Assembly: GCF_003955715.1 (NCBI RefSeq)
Contig: NZ_CP034463.1
Coordinates: forward strand, 1,674,001 to 1,738,000
Length of the DNA stretch: 64,000 bases
DNA from: Streptomyces aquilus
Lineage (GTDB): Bacteria > Actinomycetota > Actinomycetes > Streptomycetales > Streptomycetaceae
Direction: 5' to 3'
Shown: positions 49,956 through 60,000 of the stretch, one piece after another
Layout of the letters: every line of letters begins with the position of its first letter
How positions within the stretch are numbered: position 1 is the first letter of the stretch
Notes under the pieces: model-generated
What the model was told of the DNA's origin: nothing
The model's database searches: none
The model's input: the letters and a program-made list of their open reading frames with translations, nothing else
Made by a program: the position numbers and the translations under genes

Positions 49956-51557
49956 ATGACCGCACCCCTGACCGTCCACCGCGTCCTCGGCGACCGGCCT
50001 TTCGCCGAGATCGGCAGGCCCACGGCCGTAGCCGTGGGTGAGGAGCGCGGGCTCGTCGTGGTGGGCGGTGATCTCGGCTCTCTGCAGTGGTCCGGGGACG
50101 GCACGGCCGGCAGCCGCTGGCGGCAGCACCGGGTGGGCGTCTACGGCGCGGACGATCTGCGCTGCCGAGCGGTCGTCTCCTCCCGTTGGCCCGTGCAGTG
50201 CCTTGCCTTCCATCCCACGCTTCCGCTCGTCGCCGTCGGCACGGGGTCGTACGACGGGGGGTATTTCTTCGAGGGTGAGCTGCTGCTGCTCGACCTGGAG
50301 TCGGGGCGGGCGCGATCGGTCATGCGCGGGGCGCGCGAGGTGCTGAAGCTGGAGTGGAGGAGCGCGTGGGCGCTGCGGCTGGTCCTGGCCCCTCCGGACG
50401 AGGGCGAGTTCGACGAGGAAGCGCACACGCAAGGCTTCGACGTGGTCGTCGAGCGGCCCGACTGGAGTGCCGTCCCGCAGGGCTCGGTGCGGCAGGAGGA
50501 ACTGGGCGGGCAGCAGGTCACGTGGGAGCGACCGGCGCACGAGGACGCCGTCGGGGCCGTGGCCGCGCTGACCGGGGAGCCGGGGTGGGAGCCGCGCCGC
50601 CAGGTCTGGGACGTCCGTCGGCTCGCGGACGGGCGGGTGCTGGCCTGCCTGGAGGAGGTGCTGGCCGAGGCGTGGCTGCCCGACGGGCGGCTGGACTGGT
50701 GTGTGCCGGACGAGGAGGGCGGACGGCAGCTCGTCGTCCGCGAGCACGAGGTCTGGGTCAACGCGGAGCGACGACGTGTGCGCCGGGTGGGACGGGAGTG
50801 GGTCACGCCCTCGCCGCTCATCGCCCGGCTGTCGCCCGCGGACGGGACGTCGCTCGGCGCCCTCGCGCTCGGCTTCCCTGCCGTGTTCACCACACGTCGG
50901 GACGGCTGGCTGGCGCTCCGGCCCACGGACGTGCACAGGCGGCGCGACGCCCAGCCGGTCGGCCTGGTCCCGCCCGCCGGGGACACCCCGGAGGCGACCG
51001 TGACGTTGAGCGGCTACGACCTCTTCAACCACTCCTTCCCGGTCCGGCACAGCAGTCGGCTGCTCTTCCTCCAGGGAGACGGGCGCGAGCCGTGGCGGGA
51101 CAAGTGGGTGGTCGAGATCGATCCGTACGGCACCGACGGGCCGCGTCGGCTGTTCCCGCTCGACTGGCGGACGCCCGCCAGGCACCTGTTCGGCGGGCCG
51201 GGCGTCGAGGTCGGCGGGGACCTGGTGCACGCGGGGACCGTGCACGACGGTGTCGGACTGCTGCCGGGCAACGCCTTCGTCGTACGGCGGAGTCTCAAGG
51301 ACGGGGCAGCGCGCTGGGAGTTCACCGCCGACCATCCCGCGACCGCGGTGGACGGCGACGAGGACACGGTGTACGTCGCGTACAACTCGGGTGAGCTCGT
51401 GGCCCTCAACGCCGTCGACGGGAGCGTCCGCTGGCGGCACCACCTGAAGGTCGACGGTCAGCCCGTCGTCCCCCTGTCCCTCGAACTCACCGACGCCGAC
51501 CGGCTGTTGGTCGGCACGGTCGACGGCCGCATCCTCGACTGTTCGATCACGCCGTAG
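49956..51557 (+). CDS. Cytosolic WD40/PQQ-like propeller protein
   Basis: A 533-residue protein with propeller-type strands. The N-terminal part shows WD40-like LSVAVG-type strands (RPTAVAVGEERGLVVVGGDL, VQCLAFHPTLPLVAVGTG). The C-terminal part is PQQ/quinoprotein-like, ending DTVYVAYNSGELVALNAVDGSVRWRHHLKVDG and RLLVGTVDGRILDCSITP. The central region around VWDVRRLADGRVLACLEEVL is less regular. There is no signal or membrane segment and no catalytic motif, so it is probably a protein-interaction platform. It ends 3 bp before the convergent LysR-domain gene. I do not recognise a specific family. Confidence 0.8.
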   Translation: MTAPLTVHRVLGDRPFAEIGRPTAVAVGEERGLVVVGGDLGSLQWSGDGTAGSRWRQHRVGVYGADDLRCRAVVSSRWPVQCLAFHPTLPLVAVGTGSYDGGYFFEGELLLLDLESGRARSVMRGAREVLKLEWRSAWALRLVLAPPDEGEFDEEAHTQGFDVVVERPDWSAVPQGSVRQEELGGQQVTWERPAHEDAVGAVAALTGEPGWEPRRQVWDVRRLADGRVLACLEEVLAEAWLPDGRLDWCVPDEEGGRQLVVREHEVWVNAERRRVRRVGREWVTPSPLIARLSPADGTSLGALALGFPAVFTTRRDGWLALRPTDVHRRRDAQPVGLVPPAGDTPEATVTLSGYDLFNHSFPVRHSSRLLFLQGDGREPWRDKWVVEIDPYGTDGPRRLFPLDWRTPARHLFGGPGVEVGGDLVHAGTVHDGVGLLPGNAFVVRRSLKDGAARWEFTADHPATAVDGDEDTVYVAYNSGELVALNAVDGSVRWRHHLKVDGQPVVPLSLELTDADRLLVGTVDGRILDCSITP

Positions 51558-51560
51558 GTC

Positions 51561-52337
51561 TCAGGACCTGCGTTTGGGCTTGCCCCGCTTGGCCGCGGGC
51601 GGCTTGCGCCGTCCGCCTGCCGGAGCCGCCCGCTTCTGCTGGGGCTTCCTGGGCTGACCGGACGCCTTGGCCTTCGCGGGCTTCGCCTCGGCCTGCTCCT
51701 TGGCCCGGCCCCGCGTGCTGTTGACCGTGCGCCCGCGGACGATGCCGATGAAGTCCTCGACCAGGTCCGTGGTCGCCTCCTCCGGCCAGGACAGGGCAAC
51801 GGAGGACTCGGGGGCGTCCGTGACCGGCCGGTAGGTGAGGTCCCTGCGGTGGTGCAGACGGGCCAGGGACTGCGGGACGACGAGCACCCCGATACCGGCC
51901 GCGACCAGCTCGATCGCGTCCTCGGTCGTCGCGGGCCGCTCGAAGGCGGGCTCCCCCGGCGGCCGCTCCCAGTCGAAGACGTCGTCGAGGGGGTGCAGCA
52001 CGGTCTCGTCGGCCAGATCCTCCAGGGTCACCTGCTCGACGGCGGCGATGACGTGGTCCTTGGGGACGACGACGACCGTGGTCTCGGTGTAGAGGGGGAT
52101 GGCGCTGAAGACCGTACGGTCGACCGGCAGCCGGACCAGGCCGGCGTCCGCGGAGCCGTCCCGCAGGGCGGCGACCGCCTCGGTGCCGGAGAGCTGGAGG
52201 AGGGTCAGCGGGATGTCCGGCAACCGCTCCTGCCAGATCCGCACCCACTTCGCGGGCGTCGCTCCCGGGACGTAGGCGAGCCGGAACGCCAGAGGTGCCG
52301 CCGGGCCTGTCTTCGGGGGTTCGTCCACGCCTGTCAC
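51561..52337 (-). CDS. Stand-alone LysR-type effector-binding domain with basic tail
   Basis: A 258-residue protein with a LysR substrate-binding (periplasmic-binding-protein) fold and no DNA-binding helix-turn-helix. FRLAYVPGATPAKWVRIWQE, VAALRDGSADAGLVRLP, TVVVVPKDHVIAAVEQVTLEDLADE and ELVAAGIGVLVVPQSLARLHH follow the family order. The last ~55 residues are very rich in Lys, Arg, Ala and Pro (KPAKAKASGQPRKPQQKRAA), a histone-H1-like tail that could contact DNA or RNA. GTG 52337 is 58 bp from the divergent DUF5997 gene, a pairing I recall from other streptomycetes. Confidence 0.87.
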   Translation of the reverse strand: MTGVDEPPKTGPAAPLAFRLAYVPGATPAKWVRIWQERLPDIPLTLLQLSGTEAVAALRDGSADAGLVRLPVDRTVFSAIPLYTETTVVVVPKDHVIAAVEQVTLEDLADETVLHPLDDVFDWERPPGEPAFERPATTEDAIELVAAGIGVLVVPQSLARLHHRRDLTYRPVTDAPESSVALSWPEEATTDLVEDFIGIVRGRTVNSTRGRAKEQAEAKPAKAKASGQPRKPQQKRAAPAGGRRKPPAAKRGKPKRRS

Positions 52338-52395
52338 CTGGCCAGGTTACCCGCCGTGGTCGGCGGGGGTTCACCCAGTCGATACCCTGGACACC

Positions 52396-52794
52396 ATGAC
52401 GCAGCACCAGAGCACCCAGACGATGAAGCCCGCGACCGCGGCGAAGAAGCTGGGTGTGTACCTCGAGGCCACCCCCGCCGAGTTCCGTGAGGGTGTGGTC
52501 TCGCGGGCCGAGCTCAACCAGCTCCAGGCCGATCCGCCCCAGTGGCTCCAGGACCTGCGCGCCAACGGCCCGCACCCCCGTCCGGTGGTCGCGGCCAAGC
52601 TCGGCGTGTCCATCGCCGGTCTGGCGCGCGGCGGCGTGACCGAGCCGCTCACCACGGAGCAGATCGAGGCGCTGAAGCAGGAGCAGCCCGAGTGGCTGGT
52701 CAAGGAGCGCGCCACCCAGGCCGAGGTCCGCAAGGAAGGCGCCCGGGTCAAGAAGCTGCACGCCGAGAAGGCGGCCCGCGCCGACCGATCCTGA
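52396..52794 (+). CDS. DUF5997 family protein
   Basis: A 132-residue cytosolic protein of DUF5997, function unknown. KPATAAKKLGVYLEATPAEF and VSRAELNQLQADPPQWLQDLRANGPHPRPVVAAKLGVSIAGLARGG are typical. The second segment looks like a small helix-turn-helix, and the C-terminus is a charged helix (RKEGARVKKLHAEKAARAD). TACCCT (52383-52388) lies 7 nt before the ATG, so a leaderless transcript is likely. It diverges from the lone LysR effector-domain gene; together they could reconstitute ligand sensing and nucleic-acid binding. That is inference. Confidence 0.87.
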   Translation: MTQHQSTQTMKPATAAKKLGVYLEATPAEFREGVVSRAELNQLQADPPQWLQDLRANGPHPRPVVAAKLGVSIAGLARGGVTEPLTTEQIEALKQEQPEWLVKERATQAEVRKEGARVKKLHAEKAARADRS

Positions 52795-52919
52795 CGTAGG
52801 GCTCTTGGTCCCCTCCAGGGCTGGGACAGCCTCCCTGTACGCCCGAGACTGAGGTCATCGACCGTCACCCCTGTCGGACCGTGACGGCTGATCCCTCTCG
52901 CTCTGAAGGGACCGAAGGC

Positions 52920-53570
52920 ATGACCACGGACGCCAAGAGCACCGAAGCCTTACTCCTGCCCCATCCGGCCCGGCTCTCCGCCCGGCTGGATCCGGGGCTG
53001 TCCCGCTGGCTGTGGCTGGTGAAGTGGCTGCTCGCCCTCCCCCACTACCTGGTACTGGCCTTCCTGTGGCTCGCCGTGGTGCCGGTGAGCGTGGTGGCCT
53101 TCTTCGCGGTCCTCTTCACCGGCCGCTATCCGCGGGCCCTGTTCGGCTTCACCGCCGGGGTGCTCCGCTGGACCTGGCGGGTGGACTACTACGGCTACAA
53201 CGCCCTCGGCACCGACCGCTACCCGCCGTTCTCCCTGGCCGACGTCCCCGATTACCCGGCCCACCTGGACGTGGCCTACCCCGAGCACCTCTCGCGCGGC
53301 CTCGTCCTGGTGAAGTGGTGGCTGCTGGCCGTCCCGCACTATCTGCTGCTGACCGCCTTCGGCGGCGGGCTGCGTGCGGTGACCGGGCTGCTCACCCTGT
53401 ACGCCGGGATCGCGCTGGCGTTCACCGGTGTCTATCCGCGCGGCATCTTCGACCTGGTCATCGGCCTCAACCGGTGGGCGCTGCGGGTGGCCGTCTACGC
53501 GTCCCTGCTGACCGACGTGTATCCGCCGTTCCGGCTCGACCAGGGCGGGGCGGAGCCGGTGGCCGCCTGA
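52920..53570 (+). CDS. DUF4389 family membrane protein
   Basis: A 216-residue protein with an internal duplication. Each half has helices around WLLALPHYLVLAFLWLAVVPVSVVAFFAVLFTGRYPRALF and WWLLAVPHYLLL...YAGIALAFTGVYPRGIF, the paired FTGxYPR signature of DUF4389. Four to five transmembrane segments are expected, with tyrosine-rich loops (RVDYYGYNALGTDRYPPF, LLTDVYPPFRL). No enzymatic role is known. ATG 52920 has GAAGGG and GAAGG upstream. It stands alone between DUF5997 and an SDR gene. Confidence 0.88.
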   Translation: MTTDAKSTEALLLPHPARLSARLDPGLSRWLWLVKWLLALPHYLVLAFLWLAVVPVSVVAFFAVLFTGRYPRALFGFTAGVLRWTWRVDYYGYNALGTDRYPPFSLADVPDYPAHLDVAYPEHLSRGLVLVKWWLLAVPHYLLLTAFGGGLRAVTGLLTLYAGIALAFTGVYPRGIFDLVIGLNRWALRVAVYASLLTDVYPPFRLDQGGAEPVAA

Positions 53571-53719
53571 TTCCTCACGCGGACGCCGCCTGATGTCCTC
53601 TACGCGAAGGCCGCGCGGGCCAGACCACCTGGCCGCGCCCGAGAGTCGATACCCGGTGTTCAACCCCGAGCCGTCCTGCGGGCCAGGTCTGGACGGGCCC
53701 GGCCAGTAGGTTGTGCGGC

Positions 53720-54472
53720 ATGAGCGAGAGCACGGCCCGGCTGGCCGGGAAGGTCGTTGTCGTCACGGGCGCTGCGCGTGGTCAGGGTGCCGCGGAGGCG
53801 GCCGCCCTGGCCCGGGCCGGGGCCCGGGTGGTCGTCACCGACGTACGTCCCGAGGGCGACGGCTGCCGTCGTCTCGACGTGAGCAAGGAGACCGACTGGG
53901 CCGAGCTGGCCGCCGAGCTCGAGGAGTCGTACGGACAGGTCCACGGTCTGGTCAACAACGCCGGGATCATCCAGCGCGGCCGGCTCGGGGACGTGAGCGC
54001 CGAGGACATGGCGCGGGTGCAGGCGGTGAACACCACCGGTCCGCTGCTCGGCATCCAGTACCTCGCCCCGCTGATGCCGCCGGGCTCGTCCATCGTCAAC
54101 GTCGGTTCGTCCGCCGCCCTGACCGGCTACTACCCGGTCGCCTACACGGCCAGCAAGTGGGCGCTGCGCGGGGTGTCGAGGATCGCGGCGATGGAGCTGG
54201 GGCCGCGCGGCATCCGCGTCAACACGATCCATCCGGGCTACATCGAGACGGACATGACCGCCGCCGCCACGGAGGCCTTCCGCGAGACGACCCTGCGGGA
54301 GACGCCGCTGGGGCGCAGCGGCACCGTCGACGACATCGCTCCGCTCGTGGTGTTCCTGATCTCCGACGAGTCGTCGTTCATCACCGGTACGGACATTCCG
54401 GTGGACGGGGGTCTCACGGCGCACGGGGGCGTCAAGTCCATCTCGGACGCGATGCGTCCGGACGTCTCGTAG
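53720..54472 (+). CDS. SDR-family oxidoreductase (hydroxysteroid-dehydrogenase-like)
   Basis: A 250-residue classical SDR. VVVVTGAARGQGAAEA is the Rossmann motif, and Asp in VVVTDVRPEG indicates NAD(H). NNAGI and NVGSSAALTGYYPVAYTASKWALRG give the Ser-Tyr-Lys catalytic set, and GTDIPVDGGLTAHGG is the C-terminal strand. It is close in style to the Streptomyces 3-alpha/20-beta-hydroxysteroid dehydrogenase. TAGGTT (53707-53712) is 7 nt before the ATG, suggesting a leaderless mRNA. Two GC-rich hairpins follow. The physiological substrate is unknown. Confidence 0.92.
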   Translation: MSESTARLAGKVVVVTGAARGQGAAEAAALARAGARVVVTDVRPEGDGCRRLDVSKETDWAELAAELEESYGQVHGLVNNAGIIQRGRLGDVSAEDMARVQAVNTTGPLLGIQYLAPLMPPGSSIVNVGSSAALTGYYPVAYTASKWALRGVSRIAAMELGPRGIRVNTIHPGYIETDMTAAATEAFRETTLRETPLGRSGTVDDIAPLVVFLISDESSFITGTDIPVDGGLTAHGGVKSISDAMRPDVS

Positions 54473-54481
54473 GCGAGGCTG

Positions 54482-54523
54482 CCGTGCGGGCCGCCGGTCC
54501 CCCGTTCCGGCGGGCCCGCACGG
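54482..54523 (+). terminator. Hairpin terminator after the SDR gene
   Basis: CCGTGCGGGCCGCCGG (54482-54497) pairs with CCGGCGGGCCCGCACGG (54507-54523) with one bulged G and a 9-nt loop, 10 nt after the stop codon at 54472. A second, weaker stem (GGGAGA...TCTCCC) follows within 45 nt. Confidence 0.7.
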
Positions 54524-54604
54524 AAGAGGGAGAGAACCAGGCACCCCCTCCGGGCCTGTTCTCCCCCGCTGTTGCATTCTGGAACGGCGGAATCACCCGC
54601 AGGT

Positions 54605-55429
54605 ATGGGTAGAACTGCGTACGTGAGCGGGCGGAGCGGGAACGTGGCACAGGGGCTGGGCGGGGCCTACGAGCGGATGCTGTCGGTGGCCGTGGCGGCA
54701 CTCCACGAACGGGACCCCGACCTGCTCTGGCCGCTGGTGGCGGCCGCGCTGCCGGAGCTGTGCGGCGGCGAGGCGCTCATCTACAAGCTGGACGACTGGA
54801 GCGAGGACGGCGGCACGCTGGGCCTGTCCTCCGACGTCGCCCCGGAGTTCGGCGGGCTCGGGGAGGAGGCGATGGGGCTGCTGCGCCAGGGCTACCCCTT
54901 CGCCGGGCACTACGCGGCCGCGCCGGACCGGGTGCCGGTGACGGCGCGGACGGCGGCGGGGCGGGCCTGGGGCGCCAGCCGGACCGCGCGGCTGCTCGAC
55001 GAACTCCTGGATGTCGACCATGTGCTGGGGATTCCGCTTCCGGAGTCCGGTTCGCCCATCACCGGCTGTCTCGTCTACCGCTCGGGCCGGGACTTCACCG
55101 AGGACGAGGTGCGGGTCGCCGGGCGGCTCCAGCCCCTCCTCTCCGGGATCGAGCAGCAGCGGCAGCTCCTGGAACGCTGGCGGCGGACGGTCGCGCCGGA
55201 CGCGGAAACGCCCGAGGCGGGGCTGACGCCCCGGGAGACGACCGTGCTGCTCCTGCTCACCGACGCGCTGACCGCCGCCGCCATGGGCCGCAGGCTCGGC
55301 ATCTCGGAGCGGACGGTGCACAAGCACGTCGCGAACATCTACCGCAAGCTCGGCACCCACGACCGGCTCGGGACCGTCCTGCGCGCCCAGCAGTTGGGGC
55401 TGGTCCCGACGCCCGCCTCACTGCGCTGA
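54605..55429 (+). CDS. LuxR family transcriptional regulator
   Basis: A 274-residue regulator. The N-terminal ~195 residues look like a GAF/PAS-type sensor (VLGIPLPESGSPITGCLVYRSGRDFTEDEVRVA). The C-terminal GerE domain is LTPRETTVLLLLTDALTAAAMGRRLGISERTVHKHVANIYRKLGTHDRLGTVLRAQQLGL. ATG 54605 is the first good start; GTG 54623 is an alternative. The gene's last 12 bp overlap the 3' end of the convergent MFS gene. With no operator-specific site visible, the MFS gene is a guess as target. It has no receiver domain, so it is not a standard two-component regulator. Confidence 0.9.
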   Translation: MGRTAYVSGRSGNVAQGLGGAYERMLSVAVAALHERDPDLLWPLVAAALPELCGGEALIYKLDDWSEDGGTLGLSSDVAPEFGGLGEEAMGLLRQGYPFAGHYAAAPDRVPVTARTAAGRAWGASRTARLLDELLDVDHVLGIPLPESGSPITGCLVYRSGRDFTEDEVRVAGRLQPLLSGIEQQRQLLERWRRTVAPDAETPEAGLTPRETTVLLLLTDALTAAAMGRRLGISERTVHKHVANIYRKLGTHDRLGTVLRAQQLGLVPTPASLR

Positions 55430-56956
55430 GGGCATCCCGCCGCCGTTGCCCTGGAGCCGCTCCAGGTCGGACGGCCGTACCTGAATGGCGAGTACGGCGA
55501 TCAGCGCGGCGACCGCGGTGAAGATCGCCGCGACGATGAACGCGGCCGAGACGCCGGCGGTGAGGACCTGGTCGGCCCACTTGCCGGGCAGCTGTCCGGT
55601 GCGCTTGAAGAAGAGCTGCTCGGCCGGGGTGGCCTGCGCGAAGAACTTCTCGGTCTCGTTGCTGCTGGCCGTGCCGAACGTCGTCACCAGGATGGACAGC
55701 CCCAGCGAACCGCCCACCTGCTGGGTGGCGTTGAGCAGCCCGGAGGCCGCGCCGGTCTCCTGCACGGGCACGTTGGAGAGCGCCATCAGGGTCAGCGACA
55801 CGAACTCCATGCCCATGCCGAGGCTGAACACCAGCATCGGGCCGAGGACACTGCCCGCGTAGGTGGAGTGGATGTCGGTCAGCGTCAGCCAGGCGAGGCC
55901 CGCCGCGGCGAGGATCGCGCCCACCACCATGAAGGGCTTGGGCCCGTAGACGGGCAGGAACCGCGAGGCCAGTCCGGCGCCGACCGCGATGACCGCGCTG
56001 ACCGGCAGGAACGCGAACCCGGCCTGCAACGGGCTGAAGTCCAGGACGTTCTGCACGAAGAGCGTGAGGAAGAAGAACATCCCGAAGATCGCCGCGGCGA
56101 GGCAGAGCATGATGCCGTACGTCCCCGCCCGGTTGCGGTCGGCGAACATGTGCAGCGGCGTGATCGGCTGCCGGGACCGGCGCTCGATGAGGACGAACGC
56201 GGTGAGGACGACGATCGCCGCGCCGAACGAGGCCAGGGTGTACGGGTCCCGCCAGCCCTCCTGGGCGGCTCTGATGAACCCGTACACCAGCAGGACCATG
56301 CCGACGGTGGAGGTCAGGGCGCCGGCGATGTCGAAGTGGCCGGGATGGCGCTCGGACTCCTTGATCCAGCGGGGTGCGGCGACCGCGATGAGCAGTCCGA
56401 TGGGGACGTTGACGAACAGCACCCAGCGCCAGTTGAGGTACTCGACGAGGATGCCGCCGGCCAGCAGTCCGATCGCGCCGCCGCCCGCCGAGACCGCGGC
56501 GAACACGCCGAACGCCCGGTTGCGTTCGGGTCCTTCGCGGAACGTGGTGCTGATCAGGGCGAGCGCGGTCGGGGAGGCGATGGCGCCGCCGACGCCCTGG
56601 AAGGCGCGTGCGGCGAGGAGTTGGGCCTCGTTCTGGGAGAGCCCGCCGAGCAGGGAGGCGAGCACGAAGAGCAGCACACCGATGATGAACATGCGCCGGC
56701 GGCCGAGGATGTCGCCGGTCCGGCCGCCGAGCAGCAGCAGCCCGCCGAAGGTGAGCGTGTAGGCGTTGACCACCCAGGACAGGCTGGTGGTGGAGAAGTC
56801 CAGCGAGCGCTGGATGTCCGGGAGGGCGATGTTCACGATGGTGATGTCGAGGACCACCATCAGCTGACACGAGGCGATGACCAGCAGCGCCATGGCGTTT
56901 CCGCCACCCCCGGTGCCGGGGGTGGCCGTCTTCGCGGCGGAACGGGAGCTGGTCAT
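55418..56956 (-). CDS. MFS drug efflux transporter, DHA2 (14-TMS) family
   Basis: A 512-residue major facilitator of the EmrB/QacA DHA2 type with 14 predicted helices. QLMVVLDITIVNIALPDIQRSL is motif D1, LGGRTGDILGRRRMFIIGV motif A, and LLAARAFQGVGGAIASPTALALI motif B with its Arg. GGAIGLLAGGILVEYLNWRWVLFVNVPIG is motif C, the antiporter signature. It probably exports a drug or specialised metabolite by proton antiport. ATG 56956 is used. It converges with the LuxR gene (12-bp overlap) and is not part of an obvious biosynthetic cluster. Confidence 0.94.
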   Translation of the reverse strand: MTSSRSAAKTATPGTGGGGNAMALLVIASCQLMVVLDITIVNIALPDIQRSLDFSTTSLSWVVNAYTLTFGGLLLLGGRTGDILGRRRMFIIGVLLFVLASLLGGLSQNEAQLLAARAFQGVGGAIASPTALALISTTFREGPERNRAFGVFAAVSAGGGAIGLLAGGILVEYLNWRWVLFVNVPIGLLIAVAAPRWIKESERHPGHFDIAGALTSTVGMVLLVYGFIRAAQEGWRDPYTLASFGAAIVVLTAFVLIERRSRQPITPLHMFADRNRAGTYGIMLCLAAAIFGMFFFLTLFVQNVLDFSPLQAGFAFLPVSAVIAVGAGLASRFLPVYGPKPFMVVGAILAAAGLAWLTLTDIHSTYAGSVLGPMLVFSLGMGMEFVSLTLMALSNVPVQETGAASGLLNATQQVGGSLGLSILVTTFGTASSNETEKFFAQATPAEQLFFKRTGQLPGKWADQVLTAGVSAAFIVAAIFTAVAALIAVLAIQVRPSDLERLQGNGGGMPSAQ

Positions 56957-57077
56957 GGGCGTCGCACTCTCGGGAGTGGCACCGTCACCACGGGTCAGTG
57001 AACGGTGCCGTCCACTAGACGACCGTACGCCGGTGTGACGCCCGTCACCACTCGATCGGGACATCCGCCCCGGCGGA

Positions 57078-60000
57078 TCAGCCGATCACGAACAGCAGAT
57101 CGCCGCCCTCCACCTGCTGGATCTTGTTGATGGCCAGCCGGGAGACCTTGCCCGCCTTGGGCGCGGTGATCGCGGCCTCCATCTTCATCGCCTCGATGGT
57201 GGCGACCGTGCCGCCGGCCGCGACCTCGTCGCCCTCGGCGACCGCGAGGGTCACCACACCCGCGAACGGGGCCGCGACATGGCCGGGGTTGGCGCGGTCG
57301 GCCTTCTCGGTGACGGGGATGTCGGAGGAGGCGGCGACGTCGCGGACCTGGATGGGCCGCAACTGGCCGTTGAGCGTGGACATCACGGTCCGCATGCCGC
57401 GCTCGTCGGCCTCGCCCACGGCCTCCAGACCCATCAGCAGCCGGACGCCGGGCTCCAGGTCGACGGCGTACTCCTGGCCCGGGCGCAGCCCGTAGAAGAA
57501 GTCCTTGCTGTCGAGGACGCTGGTGTCGCCGTAGGTCTGGCGGTGCGTCTCGAACTCCCGCGTGGGGCCGGGGAAGAGGAGCCGGTTGAGGGTGGCGCGG
57601 CGGTCCTTCTCCAGGCCGTCGCGGTCCTCCGCCGTCAACTCCGGCGCGGGCTTGGCGGCGGCGCGGCCCTCCAGGGCCCGGGTGCGGAACGGCTCGGGCC
57701 AGCCGCCGGGCGGGGTGCCCAGCTCGCCGCGGAGGAAGCCGATGACCGAGTCGGGGATGTCGAACCGCTCCGGGGTCGCCTCGAACTCCTCCGGTGCCAC
57801 CCCGGCACCGACCAGGTGCAGGGCGAGGTCGCCGACCACCTTGGACGACGGGGTGACCTTCACCAGATGGCCGAGGATCTTGTCGGCGGCGGCGTACATC
57901 GCCTCGATGTCCTCGAACCGGTCGCCGAGCCCGAGCGCGACGGCCTGGGTGCGCAGGTTGGAGAGCTGTCCGCCGGGGATCTCGTGGTCGTAGACCCGCC
58001 CGGTCGGCGAGGCGAGGCCCGCCTCGAAGGGGGCGTAGATCCGGCGGACGCTCTCCCAGTACGGCTCCAGGTCGCCGACCGCGAGCAGGTCGAGGCCGGT
58101 GGGCCGGGCCGAGTGGTCGGTGGCGGCGACGATCGCCGACAGCGACGGCTGGGACGTCGTACCGGCCATGGAGGCCACCGCCCCGTCCACGGCGTCGGCG
58201 CCGGCCTGGATCGCGGCCAGGTAGGTGGCGAGCTGGCCGCCCGCGGTGTCGTGGGTGTGGATGTGCACCGGCAGGTCGAACTCCCGCCGCAGCGCCGATA
58301 CGAGGGTGGCGGCGGCCGGCGCCCGCAGCAGACCGGCCATGTCCTTGACGGCCAGGACGTGCGCGCCGGCCTCGACGATCTGCTCGGCGAGCCGCAGGTA
58401 GTAGTCGAGGGTGTAGAGCCGCTCGTTCGGGTCGGACAGGTCGCTCGTGTAGCAGAGGGCGACCTCGGCGATCGCGGTGCCGGTCTCGCGGACGGCCTCG
58501 ATGGCGGGGCGCATCTGGCCGACGTCGTTGAGCGCGTCGAAGATGCGGAAGATGTCGATGCCGGTGGCGGCGGCCTCCTGCACGAAGGCGTCGGTCACCT
58601 CGGTCGGGTACGGGGTGTAGCCGACGGTGTTGCGGCCGCGCAGCAGCATCTGGAGGCAGATGTTGGGGACGGCCTCGCGCAGGGCGGCGAGCCGCTCCCA
58701 CGGGTCCTCGGCGAGGAAGCGCAGCGCCACGTCGTAGGTGGCGCCGCCCCAGCACTCCAGGGAGAGGAGTTCGGGCAGGGTGCGGGCGACGACCGGGGCG
58801 ACGGCGAGGAGGTCCTTGGTGCGCACGCGGGTGGCGAGCAGCGATTGGTGGGCGTCGCGGAAGGTGGTGTCGGTGACGCCGATGGTCGGGGACTCGCGCA
58901 GCCACCGGGCGAAGCCCTCCGGGCCGAGCTCGGTGAGCTTCTGCTTCGAACCGGCGGGCGGCACCTCACCGGTGAGCCGCGGGAGCTTGCTGCTGGGGTC
59001 GATGAGCTGGGGGCGCTCGCCGTGCGGCTTGTTGACCGTCACGTCCGCGAGGTAGGTGAGCAGCTTGGTGCCGCGGTCCGCGGAGGTGCGGGAGGTCAGC
59101 AGGTGGGGGCGCTGCTCGATGAACGACGTGGTGACGCGGCCCGCCTGGAAGTCCGGGTCGTCCAACACGGCCTGGAGGAACGGGATGTTGGTGGCCACGC
59201 CGCGGATGCGGAACTCGGCGACCGCGCGCCGGGCACGCTTGACGGCGGTGGAGAAGTCCCGGCCCCGGCAGGTGAGCTTCACCAGCATCGAGTCGAAGTG
59301 GGCGCTGATCTCCGTACCGGCGTGGGTGGTTCCGCCGTCGAGGCGGATGCCGGAGCCGCCGGGCGAGCGGTAGGCGCTGATGCGGCCGGTGTCCGGGCGG
59401 AAGCCGTTGGCGGGGTCCTCGGTGGTGATCCGGCACTGGAGGGCGGCGCCGTGCAGGGTGACCGTCTCCTGGGAGAGCCCCAGGTCGGCGAGGGTCTCAC
59501 CGGCGGCGATGCGGAGCTGGGACTGGACCAGGTCGACGTCGGTGACCTCCTCGGTGACCGTGTGCTCGACCTGGATGCGCGGGTTCATCTCGATGAAGAC
59601 GTGGTTGCCCGCCGGGTCGAGGAGGAACTCCACGGTGCCGGCGTTGCGGTAGCCGATCTCGCGGGCGAAGCGGACGGCGTCGGCGCAGATGCGGTCGCGC
59701 AGCTCCGGGTCGAGGTTCGGCGCCGGGGCCAGCTCGATGACCTTCTGGTGGCGGCGCTGGACGGAACAGTCGCGCTCGAAGAGGTGGATGACGTTGCCCT
59801 GGCCGTCGGCGAGGATCTGCACCTCGATGTGGCGGGGGTCGACGACGGCCTTCTCCAGGAAGACGGTCGGGTCGCCGAACGCGGACGCCGCCTCGCGGGC
59901 CGCCGCCTCGATGGACTCCCGCAGCTGCGCCGGGTCCTCGACGCGGCGCATACCGCGCCCGCCGCCACCGGCGACGGCCTTCACGAACACGGGGAAGCCG

